A DNA stretch of 11,508 nucleotides from CG1-02-35-72 sp036170135 (GTDB lineage: Bacteria; Bacteroidota; Bacteroidia; Flavobacteriales; Flavobacteriaceae): NCBI GenBank assembly GCA_036170135.1, contig JAVHOP010000086.1, positions 1 to 11,508 on the forward strand, written 5' to 3'. Of the stretch, positions 1-5,618 are shown piece by piece (within the stretch, counting starts at the first letter, position 1; every line of letters starts with the position of its first letter). The translations under genes and the position numbers were made by a program. Below the pieces are notes generated by a model that ran no database searches, was not told the origin of the DNA, and saw nothing but the letters and a program-made list of their open reading frames with translations.

Positions 1-94
1 AACTAGTTGCGTGTATATTTGCCTTATACGCAACCAGTAAATTATTGTTAAATGCCAAAAAACAGCAATTTAATAATAGAATCTGTTTTTTCAT
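1..94 (-). CDS. Start of a probable secreted protein, cut by the left window edge
   Basis: An ATG at 94-92 on the minus strand opens a frame of 31 codons that stays open to the window edge. The product begins MKKQILLLNCCFLAF and continues to NNNLLVAYKANIHATS: two lysines, then a hydrophobic stretch and a possible signal-peptidase site after LLVA. This looks like a Sec signal peptide, although the NNN in the middle is unusual. A minus-strand promoter with an exact TAnnTTTG element lies about 40 bp upstream, which is the main reason to believe the start. The mature protein lies outside the window, so no family or function can be named. The inverted repeat at 2-38 falls inside this frame. Confidence 0.5.
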   Translation of the reverse strand, partial: MKKQILLLNCCFLAFNNNLLVAYKANIHATS

Positions 95-131
95 AAGGAG
101 AAATAGGTTATTGGTTTATTTTTGTATAATC

Positions 132-160
132 CAAAGATAGCTAATTAATTAACATCCAAA
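132..160 (-). promoter_or_regulatory. Bacteroidota-type promoter for the left-edge gene
   Basis: On the minus strand, TATCTTTG (139-132) matches the Bacteroidota -7 consensus TAnnTTTG exactly. A TTTG (160-157) lies 17 bases further upstream and fits the -33 element at the short end of the flavobacterial range. Transcription would start near 125, giving a leader of about 30 bases before the ATG at 94. Confidence 0.6.
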
Positions 161-194
161 CATTTTTTTACAAAAAATCTAATTTATCCATTGG

Positions 195-235
195 GCGCTT
201 TATAAAGCACGAGCAAGATGCTCGCGCGAGCGGGG
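195..235. repeat. G+C-rich palindrome cluster, REP-like
   Basis: Three inverted repeats are packed together: the perfect palindrome gctttataaagc (197-208), cgagca/tgctcg with a 3-base loop (210-224), and the perfect palindrome gctcgcgcgagc (220-231), which overlaps the previous one. They are followed by gggg. Their G+C content stands out against a very A+T-rich surrounding. The second and third are mutually exclusive folds because they share gctcg. The cluster sits downstream of ric and upstream of the next minus-strand promoter, so it may end or stabilise the ric transcript, or be a dispersed repeat; copy number cannot be judged here. Confidence 0.55.
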
Positions 236-250
236 AAATTTTTTTATAAG

Positions 251-313
251 TCTTGATACTTAATACTTGTAGCGTAGCGGTCTTGATACTTAAGCTCAGT
301 AGTCTTGATGCTT
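251..313. repeat. Short interspersed direct repeats (TCTTGATACTTA)
   Basis: TCTTGATACTTA occurs at 251-262 and 281-292, and a diverged copy TCTTGATGCTT at 303-313. A partial TAATACTT follows the first copy. The units are 30 and 22 bases apart, too irregular for a CRISPR array. A further TTGATACTTA core lies at 8540-8549. They abut the G+C-rich palindromes, and the whole block at 195-313 behaves like one intergenic repeat module downstream of ric. Confidence 0.5.
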
Positions 314-315
314 TT

Positions 316-1008
316 TTACAAAGCCTTAACCTTTTTAAACAAGATATTGTTTTCTAAATGAATATGTTGAAATAAATCGTTAATAAATTCATTCAATTTA
401 AAATATAAAGCTTTATAGGTATTGCAAGCCCATTCCGGTGTTTCAAAATTGTTGCTAAGCGCAATAATTTCTTTGGCATAAGCGCCCACAACTTCATGTT
501 CGTGTTCCATCATTTTAACCGGATTTTTAATTGAACCAAAAGGAAACTGCTCTTGATTATTTTTTAATAGGCTTTTAATAGCAGGAAATAATATTTGTTC
601 TTCTTTTAACATGTGGGGAATCAAATCGGCTATAATATTTTGATAAAGTTCGGCAATCTTTATCACTTCAGGACTGTGGTCACCGTGTACTTTGGCGACT
701 TTTTGAGCGAATTCAGCGATAATATCGGCATTTTCGGAAACGTATCTGTGATGAACATTTACAATATAATCTATTAAAAAAGCTAAATCCCAATCGTTAA
801 AATTTAAATTTGGTGCATCAGACTTTTGTTGGTGTGAATTTAAATCGGCTAATAATTCGTCAATATTGATTTGATTTTTTTCACAAGCTTTCTCTAAAGT
901 GATTCCGCCACCACAGCAAAAATCTAAATGATATTTTTTAAATATACTGGCGGTGCTGATATCTAAAGTAACAACTTCGGCAATTGTTTTATCGCGTAAA
1001 TTTTCCAT
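316..1008 (-). CDS. ric: Iron-sulfur cluster repair di-iron protein (RIC/YtfE/ScdA family)
   Basis: The 230-residue product fits the RIC family, cytoplasmic di-iron proteins that restore Fe-S clusters damaged by nitric oxide or oxidants. The N-terminal ScdA_N (DUF542) domain spans about residues 5-60 and carries the family cysteine pair in FCCGGG (C31, C32). A hemerythrin-like four-helix domain covers about 75-228. By comparison with E. coli YtfE the likely iron ligands are H86, H108, H132, E136, H171, H215 and E219, in the contexts HMLKEEQILFP, MEHEHE and HIHLENNILF, so the di-iron site looks complete. Length matches the family (about 220-245). The start is the first ATG, 25 bases after a TAnnTTTG element. 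The gene lies behind the DUF7935-like gene on the same strand, but has its own promoter and a large palindrome, so it is probably transcribed separately. Confidence 0.93.
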   Translation of the reverse strand: MENLRDKTIAEVVTLDISTASIFKKYHLDFCCGGGITLEKACEKNQINIDELLADLNSHQQKSDAPNLNFNDWDLAFLIDYIVNVHHRYVSENADIIAEFAQKVAKVHGDHSPEVIKIAELYQNIIADLIPHMLKEEQILFPAIKSLLKNNQEQFPFGSIKNPVKMMEHEHEVVGAYAKEIIALSNNFETPEWACNTYKALYFKLNEFINDLFQHIHLENNILFKKVKAL

Positions 1009-1032
1009 AATATTTATTTGTTAATTATGGCA

Positions 1033-1040
1033 CAAATGTA
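1033..1040 (-). promoter_or_regulatory. -7 promoter element of ric
   Basis: TACATTTG on the minus strand (1040-1033) matches TAnnTTTG exactly and lies 24 bases before the ric ATG. No TTG -33 element is seen at the usual distance; that place is occupied by the palindrome at 1050-1079. Confidence 0.55.
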
Positions 1041-1049
1041 CTAATTATT

Positions 1050-1079
1050 TTAATAAAAGATAGTATTATCTTTTATTAA
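1050..1079. promoter_or_regulatory. Long perfect palindrome over the ric -33 region, probable operator
   Basis: Two perfect 13-bp arms (1050-1062 and 1067-1079) flank a 4-base spacer (gtat); the core reads AAAAGATA-N4-TATCTTTT. The centre is 28 bp upstream of the centre of the ric -7 element, so a bound protein would cover the -33 region and most simply repress. The half-site is not the FNR type TTGAT. Rrf2-family (NsrR-like) NO sensors commonly control this gene family, so one is a reasonable candidate, by inference only. The site overlaps the stop codon of the upstream gene (1078-1076) and could also form an A+T-rich hairpin at that transcript's end, but no U-run follows. Confidence 0.55.
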
Positions 1080-1588
1080 TTATTTAGTTCTAGCTTTAAA
1101 AGTGCTAGGGCGGTTATGATGTATTGATTGATGGCTGAATTTTCAGTAATTAATAGGTTTTGAAATTCGGAAATACTGCAATTTTCGGTCTGCGACAGCT
1201 TATCAATTTGTTGAACCATTACACTCTTGGCATTTTGTATAGCTACATAACAAGTCTCAGATATATAAATATGCTGCACGGCATTGTGGTTAAATTCTTG
1301 CTCTATGGTTGCGTTTAAAAGCAATTTATAATGCAATACATTTTCAGAAATGGGTTTGATACGCACAATTAGATTTTCAATTTTAAGGCGCTCTAAAAAC
1401 AAGGCAAACCGTTCAATAGCTTTTACCTTTTCGGGATAAACAAGTTGTTGTTGTATTAAGCTGGCTTTTATAAGAGCTAGTTTGGTACGTGTTTTTTCAT
1501 ATAATTTAAGTAAGACATACCCTATTAAAAACAAGCAACTAAAGAAAATTATGATGAGAATGATAATACCAAAGAAATCAAAATACAT
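1076..1588 (-). CDS. Conserved Bacteroidota membrane-anchored protein (DUF7935-like)
   Basis: This 170-residue protein has one N-terminal membrane segment (about residues 5-29), then a short basic region and a soluble, probably cytoplasmic domain. The part reading AIERFALFLERLKIENLIVRI, then EQEFNHNAVQHIYIS and TCYVAIQNAK, resembles a widespread but uncharacterised Bacteroidota family that I know as DUF7935, recognised by memory of pattern rather than by a search. No catalytic motif is visible. In that family the segment after the membrane anchor typically contains the ERxxLFLER and IEQEFEHN-type motifs, both recognisable here. Function is unknown. It shares strand and order with ric, but the ric promoter between them argues against strict co-dependence. 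Confidence 0.75.
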   Translation of the reverse strand: MYFDFFGIIILIIIFFSCLFLIGYVLLKLYEKTRTKLALIKASLIQQQLVYPEKVKAIERFALFLERLKIENLIVRIKPISENVLHYKLLLNATIEQEFNHNAVQHIYISETCYVAIQNAKSVMVQQIDKLSQTENCSISEFQNLLITENSAINQYIITALALLKLELNN

Positions 1589-1606
1589 TTTTAAGGATTT
1601 TCAGAA

Positions 1607-1614
1607 TCAAAATT
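1607..1614 (-). promoter_or_regulatory. Possible -7 element for the DUF7935-like gene
   Basis: TAATTTTG on the minus strand (1614-1607) matches TAnnTTTG and lies 18 bases before the ATG at 1588. No TTG is present at a suitable -33 distance, so the assignment is tentative. Confidence 0.35.
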
Positions 1615-1766
1615 AAATTAAAAAATCGATATATAAACATGCGTACTGCGCCAATGTCTAAACTTTAATCACTTTAAGTACTTCTAATTTGTTTTTTTTA
1701 TATAATGAATCTGCAATTAGGCTCATAGGATTAATTTTAAATGCATAAATACAGATATGCCAATCA

Positions 1767-1780
1767 ATGATAAATATCAA
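1767..1780. promoter_or_regulatory. FNR-type box 1 (distal) upstream of the porin gene
   Basis: ATGATAAATATCAA matches the CRP/FNR-family consensus TTGAT-N4-ATCAA at 9 of 10 defined positions. Its centre (1773.5) is exactly 22 bp, about two helical turns, upstream of the second box, so two dimers would bind the same DNA face. The predicted centre is about -64 from the transcription start. Confidence 0.5.
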
Positions 1781-1788
1781 GTTTATAT

Positions 1789-1802
1789 ATGATTCTTATC
1801 AA
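1789..1802. promoter_or_regulatory. FNR-type box 2 (proximal) upstream of the porin gene
   Basis: ATGATTCTTATCAA matches TTGAT-N4-ATCAA at 9 of 10 positions. Its centre (1795.5) is 33 bp upstream of the centre of the TAAATTTG -7 element, about -41 from the expected start. That is the classical class II activator position, where the activator replaces the -33 contact, and indeed no TTG -33 element is visible. Confidence 0.55.
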
Positions 1803-1824
1803 TATTTATGGTACAAGCACATCA

Positions 1825-1832
1825 TAAATTTG
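1825..1832 (+). promoter_or_regulatory. -7 promoter element of the porin gene
   Basis: TAAATTTG is an exact match to TAnnTTTG. Transcription would begin near 1837, giving a leader of about 30 bases before the ATG at 1869. Confidence 0.55.
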
Positions 1833-1868
1833 TATAATTAATAAGTTTTAATTTAAATTTTAAGCATT

Positions 1869-3218
1869 ATGAAAAAACAATTATCGATTTTAATTTTGGC
1901 TTTTTTTGGCAGTATTGTATCTGCACAAACTGGTCATATAATGCAAGGAGTTGGCTCCATTAATATGTCAATGGGAGGTGCGTCAACAGCGCAACCTATA
2001 GATATCAGTGGCGCTTTACAATGGAATCCTGCTTCTATTTCTGTTTTCGATGAAAAGATAACTGACTTTAATTTAGGACTTTTCTTTTCTTCTCCAAGTC
2101 TAAGTTCTTCATTGCCGGCAGGAATGTTAGGACCCGGAGCGCCAAGTGTTTCAGGAACCACAAAAGATGCTAGAGGACTTTCTCCGATGCCGGCATTAGC
2201 AATGGTTTGGGCTAAGGCAAATAGCAAACATACTTTTGGATTATCGCTATTTGGTATTAGCGGATTTGGAGTTACCTTTCCAGAGGAATCAAATAATCCA
2301 TTATCCCCAGGTTTTAATCCAACAGTTAACTCTAACCCAATTAATTATCCACAACAAGCGGGCGGTTTTGGAAGATTGCGCTCTAATTATATTTTAATGC
2401 AAACGGGCTTTACGTATGCTTATGAATTATCGGATAAATTTTCAATAGGTTTTCAACCAACTGTAAATTTTGCAATTTTAGAAGTAGATCCCAATCCAAT
2501 TTCTTCACCAAGTCCTACTTTGGGCTATCCTGAATCTGATGCAGCTTCGGCCATTGGTTTTGGTGGTCAATTGGGTTTATTTTATGATTCAGGTTATGGA
2601 TTAAAATTAGGGATGTCATATAAAACAGAACAATCTTTTAGCGACTTTAATTTTAGTGGCAAATACTTAGATGGCTCTGAGGCTCCTAATGTTAAATTCC
2701 AAATGAATTATCCTGCTATATTTTCTGTAGGATTTGGCTATTCTGCTGATAAATGGGATTTAGCCATTGACTATAGAAATGTTGAATACGAAAATACAGA
2801 AGGTTTTGCCGCTAATGGATGGACCTCTACAGGTTCTGTAGCCGGATTTGGATGGCAAAATATAGATATTGTTTCTGTAGGCTTACAGCTTAAATTAATC
2901 GATAAAATGCCCTTGCGTTTTGGTTATACTTACAGTAGCAATCCTATTAAAAGTGACTTAGCAATGTACTCTGTAGAAGCAACTGCCATAATTAAAAATG
3001 CATTCCAATTTGGTTTTGGTTATAAAATTAATAATCGTTTAACGTTAAACGGTGTATATCATCATGGCACAAGCAGTGGTAATACTTCAGGGCCTATGTT
3101 GAACCCATTGCTGTCATCTGATAGTAATCCTTATGGCGAAATTCCGGGTAGTATGGTTTCTTATAATATGAAAACCGATTTAATTATGTTTGGTGTTGGT
3201 TACAAATTAATCAAATAA
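1869..3218 (+). CDS. Outer-membrane transport porin, OmpP1/FadL family
   Basis: The 449-residue product starts with a Sec signal peptide (MKKQLSILILAFFGSIVSAQ, cleavage near residue 19 or 20). The mature N-terminus carries FadL-family hatch features: GHIMQGVGSINMSMGGAS, then ALQWNPAS with the hallmark NPA at 53-55. The rest is an alternating, glycine/aromatic-rich pattern typical of outer-membrane beta strands, ending with a terminal strand FGVGYKL. Family length is usually 400-500 residues, so it looks complete. FadL-type porins let hydrophobic compounds (fatty acids, aromatics) cross the outer membrane by lateral diffusion; the substrate here cannot be read from sequence. It stands alone, with two FNR-type boxes upstream, which suggests use under low oxygen or NO. 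It is 238 bp from the sulfur operon, whose promoter has a closely similar architecture. Confidence 0.88.
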   Translation: MKKQLSILILAFFGSIVSAQTGHIMQGVGSINMSMGGASTAQPIDISGALQWNPASISVFDEKITDFNLGLFFSSPSLSSSLPAGMLGPGAPSVSGTTKDARGLSPMPALAMVWAKANSKHTFGLSLFGISGFGVTFPEESNNPLSPGFNPTVNSNPINYPQQAGGFGRLRSNYILMQTGFTYAYELSDKFSIGFQPTVNFAILEVDPNPISSPSPTLGYPESDAASAIGFGGQLGLFYDSGYGLKLGMSYKTEQSFSDFNFSGKYLDGSEAPNVKFQMNYPAIFSVGFGYSADKWDLAIDYRNVEYENTEGFAANGWTSTGSVAGFGWQNIDIVSVGLQLKLIDKMPLRFGYTYSSNPIKSDLAMYSVEATAIIKNAFQFGFGYKINNRLTLNGVYHHGTSSGNTSGPMLNPLLSSDSNPYGEIPGSMVSYNMKTDLIMFGVGYKLIK

Positions 3219-3313
3219 GTTTTATAAAGCAGGAGTTTTAAAAGATTTTTTAAAAATGAGCGCTTTATAGTCGATTGATACAATAGATTAAAAAATTTTA
3301 CAATCTCAATAAT

Positions 3314-3339
3314 AATTATGTAACAATCGTTACATAATT
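3314..3339. promoter_or_regulatory. GTAAC-N4-GTTAC palindrome upstream of the sulfur operon
   Basis: Perfect 11-bp arms (3314-3324 and 3329-3339) flank a 4-base spacer aatc; the core is TGTAAC-N4-GTTACA. The half-site spacing is that of CRP/FNR-family sites, but the half-site is GTAAC rather than TTGAT; the GTA-N8-TAC layout is the one known for NtcA-like members of the superfamily. Its centre (3326.5) is exactly 22 bp upstream of the FNR-type box at 3342-3355. A second CRP/FNR-family regulator acting with the first is the simplest reading. Confidence 0.5.
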
Positions 3340-3341
3340 TA

Positions 3342-3355
3342 TTGATAATTATCAT
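3342..3355. promoter_or_regulatory. FNR-type box upstream of the sulfur operon
   Basis: TTGATAATTATCAT matches TTGAT-N4-ATCAA at 9 of 10 positions. Its centre (3348.5) is 33 bp upstream of the centre of a weak -7-like element (3378-3385, gaactta-type, TAnnTTTG with two mismatches). The same 33-bp distance is seen at the porin promoter. A poor -7 and missing -33 are what an activator-dependent promoter would show. The leader would be about 65 bases. Confidence 0.5.
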
Positions 3356-3456
3356 ATAAAGCCCGATGCAACTTAAGGAACTTTACAATACATAAAAAAT
3401 ATTTTTAACCAAATGCGGAAAATCCGTAATTAATTTAAAAATTCAAAAATTTAAAA

Positions 3457-4707
3457 ATGAAAAACTTAGTTATTTTAGGCGCAGGCACAGCTGGTACAAT
3501 GATGGCCAACCATCTTAGACCAAAACTCAATTGTGATAAATGGAATATTACCATCGTAGATCAATATAAAACCCATTATTATCAACCCGGATTTTTATTT
3601 CTTCCTTTTGATATTTATAATGAAGATCAGGTAAAAAAAGTGGGTAAAAAATTTATTCCCAAGTATGTAAAATATATTCAGAAAAAAATTGAGAAAATCA
3701 TTCCTGAAGAAAATAAAGTTGAATTGGAAGGGGAAACTTTAAATTATGATATTTTAATTATTGCAACAGGCTGTAAAATTGCACCAGAAGAAACCAATGG
3801 ATTAATTGGGCCGCTTTGGAAAAAAGACATTTTCGACTTTTACACTTATGAAGGCTCTTTGTCCTTAAGAGATAAATTAAGAGATTGGCAAGGCGGAAAA
3901 TTACTGGTTCATATTACCGAAATACCAATTAAATGTCCGGTTGCTCCTTTAGAATTTTCATTTTTGGCCGATTCTTATTTCCGCGATAAAGGGATGCGGG
4001 ACAAAGTTGAGATTACCTATGTTACGCCGCTTTCGGGCGCATTTACAAAACCAACTTGCACAACTGCATTGAATTATCTTTTACAGGAAAAAAGTATAAA
4101 AATTGAAACTGATTTTGCCATAGAACATGTGGATAATGACACCAAAGAAATTGTGGATTATGAAGGCAGAAGGATCCCTTTTGATTTATTGGTGACCATT
4201 CCAACAAATATGGGCGATGAAGTGATTGCAAGATCGGGTTTGGGAGACGATTTAAATTTTGTGCCAACCGATCATAATACCTTACAATCAAAAGCCCATA
4301 AAAATATTTTTGTAATTGGTGACGCAACCAATATTCCTGCTTCCAAAGCAGGCTCAGTTGCCCATTTTGAAGCAGAAACTTTGGCAGATAATATTCTGTT
4401 ATATATTGATGGCTATCCCTTAAAAAAAGAATTTGACGGCCACGCGAACTGTTTTATTGAAACCGGAAATAACAGAGCGTTACTTATCGATTTTAATTAT
4501 GAAACAGAGCCTGTACACGGAAAATTTCCTTTCGCAAAAATTGGCCCAATGTCACTTTTAAAAGAAAGCGTATTAAATCATTGGGGAAAACTTGCCTTTA
4601 GATGGATTTATTGGAATATGCTTTTAAAAGGAATCTCAATTCCATTTGTAACAAGAAATATGAGTTTTAAAGGCAAAGTTTTTGACATAAAACCAGAAAA
4701 AAATTAA
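3457..4707 (+). CDS. sqr: Sulfide:quinone oxidoreductase, type III-like
   Basis: This 416-residue FAD enzyme would oxidise sulfide at the cytoplasmic membrane, pass electrons to quinone and leave persulfide or polysulfide. The N-terminal dinucleotide fold has GAGTAG (8-13), VDQ ends the second strand (34-36), and ATG (103-105) and VIGDATNIPASKAGSVAHFE (around G288, D289) complete the FAD site. Candidate redox cysteines are C160 in IKCPVAPLEF and C201 in FTKPTCTTAL; C106 and C332 are also present. A tryptophan-rich amphipathic C-terminal stretch (about 374-396, HWGKLAFRWIYWN) suits membrane attachment, and there is no signal peptide. Whole-protein pattern resembles the type III SQR subgroup some of whose members, as I recall, are selenoproteins; this one uses ordinary Cys codons. 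It is first of three closely spaced sulfur genes (25 bp to the next). A rhodopsin-like or NADH dehydrogenase role is unlikely given the neighbours. Confidence 0.87.
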   Translation: MKNLVILGAGTAGTMMANHLRPKLNCDKWNITIVDQYKTHYYQPGFLFLPFDIYNEDQVKKVGKKFIPKYVKYIQKKIEKIIPEENKVELEGETLNYDILIIATGCKIAPEETNGLIGPLWKKDIFDFYTYEGSLSLRDKLRDWQGGKLLVHITEIPIKCPVAPLEFSFLADSYFRDKGMRDKVEITYVTPLSGAFTKPTCTTALNYLLQEKSIKIETDFAIEHVDNDTKEIVDYEGRRIPFDLLVTIPTNMGDEVIARSGLGDDLNFVPTDHNTLQSKAHKNIFVIGDATNIPASKAGSVAHFEAETLADNILLYIDGYPLKKEFDGHANCFIETGNNRALLIDFNYETEPVHGKFPFAKIGPMSLLKESVLNHWGKLAFRWIYWNMLLKGISIPFVTRNMSFKGKVFDIKPEKN

Positions 4708-4732
4708 ATATAAACTATAAAAACTAAATATT

Positions 4733-5044
4733 ATGGATGCAAAAACAATAGCAGGAGTTGCGGTAAAAGTAACCGAAGACGGATACTTGGAAGATATGAC
4801 TCAATGGAACCAAGAAATTGCAAAAGAAATTGCAAAAGAATTAAATATTGAATTAACAGATAAACACTTTGAAGTTATCAATTATTTACGCGACAGAACA
4901 ATCGCCAAAGAAGCGTTAACCATCAGAAGCGTTGGTAAATCGGGAATTGTTGACATTAAACAGTTGTATGAATTGTTCCCAAAAGGGCCTTTAAAATTCT
5001 CATCAAAAATAGCGGGGATACCTAAACCAACTAGTTGCATCTAG
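4733..5044 (+). CDS. TusE/DsrC-like sulfur carrier protein
   Basis: The 103-residue product belongs to the TusE/DsrC/DsvC family, small cytoplasmic proteins that carry sulfur as a persulfide on a C-terminal cysteine. The family N-terminal motif DGYLEDMTQWNQEIA is at residues 16-30, and the C-terminal arm reads LFPKGPLKFS, then SKIAGIPKPTSCI. The penultimate C102 is the carrier cysteine (CysA). The position of the second DsrC cysteine (CysB, eleven residues earlier) is S91, so this is a single-cysteine, TusE-like form that cannot form the internal trisulfide of dissimilatory DsrC. The segment between HFEVINYLRD and LYELFP is about eight residues shorter than in E. coli TusE. It lies 25 bp after the SQR gene and 15 bp before the DsrE-like gene, so it is probably the acceptor or shuttle of SQR-derived sulfur rather than part of tRNA thiolation. 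Confidence 0.88.
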   Translation: MDAKTIAGVAVKVTEDGYLEDMTQWNQEIAKEIAKELNIELTDKHFEVINYLRDRTIAKEALTIRSVGKSGIVDIKQLYELFPKGPLKFSSKIAGIPKPTSCI

Positions 5045-5059
5045 TTTAAAATTATAAAA

Positions 5060-5563
5060 ATGGAAACAAAAGAAAAAAAACCATTAGAAAAAGTTTGCAT
5101 TATATGCGCTAAAGGAAATTTAGAAGATGTATATGCCTCATTGGTGATGGCAAACGGCGCCGTTATGGAAGGCATTGAAACAAATTTGTTTTTCACTTTC
5201 TTTGGATTGGAAGGAATTACAAAAAAATCGATGAAACACTTGCACACTGCAACAACCGGCAATCCAGCAATGAAAATACCGGGCGGATTGCCATTTCCAA
5301 CAATGCTGGGCGGATTGCCAGGCGTTGAATCGGCAGTGTCGAGTATGATGCGAAAACAAATGGATGAATTGGGAATGCCTCCCGTAGATGAATTTTTAGA
5401 AATGATTACCGCTGGTGGCGGCACTATTTACGCTTGTAAATTGGCTGTTGATATGTTTAAATTAAAAAAAGAAGATTTATCGGATGAGGTAAAAGACATT
5501 ATCACCATTGGCGAATTTTATGAGTTGTGCGATGGCGACAGAACGCAAATTATTTTTACTTAA
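5060..5563 (+). CDS. DsrE/DsrF/DrsH-like sulfur-transfer protein
   Basis: This 167-residue soluble protein resembles the DsrE2-like branch of the DsrE/F family, which moves persulfide sulfur between carriers. The N-terminal strand KVCIICAKGNLEDVYASLVMANGA is followed by FFTFFGLEGI, a proline/glycine/methionine-rich loop (about 71-107, with GGLP twice) and IYACKLAVDMF, where C126 matches the conserved active cysteine. Further cysteines are C13, C16 and C157; C13 and C16 form a CxxC, which could be redox active. No membrane segment is seen. The gene is last in the operon, 15 bp after the TusE/DsrC-like gene and just before a strong terminator, so transfer between these two proteins is the natural inference. 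Such proteins are often mislabelled peroxiredoxin; no peroxidatic motif is present. Confidence 0.83.
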   Translation: METKEKKPLEKVCIICAKGNLEDVYASLVMANGAVMEGIETNLFFTFFGLEGITKKSMKHLHTATTGNPAMKIPGGLPFPTMLGGLPGVESAVSSMMRKQMDELGMPPVDEFLEMITAGGGTIYACKLAVDMFKLKKEDLSDEVKDIITIGEFYELCDGDRTQIIFT

Positions 5564-5582
5564 ACTAAAAAAAATAACTGCT

Positions 5583-5618
5583 AAATGCACTTTGATTAAC
5601 TTCAAAGTGCATTTTTTT
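5583..5618 (+). terminator. Rho-independent terminator of the sulfur operon
   Basis: A perfect 13-bp stem (5583-5595 with 5602-5614) with a 6-base loop is followed by a T-run (5612-5618). It begins 19 bases after the stop of the DsrE-like gene and separates the operon from the sigma-factor operon. Confidence 0.92.

Noticed and set aside
2..38. Stem-loop with 14-base arms, one mismatch and one G-U pair, as a terminator
   Set aside because: It lies inside the open minus-strand frame of the left-edge gene and no T-run follows on either strand, so a terminator role is unlikely.
251..313. CRISPR-like direct repeats
   Set aside because: Units are only 11-12 bases, spacings are unequal (30 and 22), and there are no unique spacers of regular length or cas genes.
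3223..3269. tataaagc/gctttata inverted repeat after the porin stop, as its terminator
   Set aside because: The 8-bp stem has a 31-base loop and no T-run, so it is not a convincing Rho-independent terminator.
5029..5038. aactagttgc, the same ten bases as at 1-10, as an attachment-site pair
   Set aside because: The copy at 5029 encodes the conserved C-terminus of the TusE/DsrC-like protein; a ten-base match by chance is credible and no integrase is present.
5060..5563. Peroxiredoxin, as this family is sometimes labelled
   Set aside because: There is no PxxxT/SxxC peroxidatic motif; the sequence and the neighbours fit the DsrE/F sulfur-transfer family.
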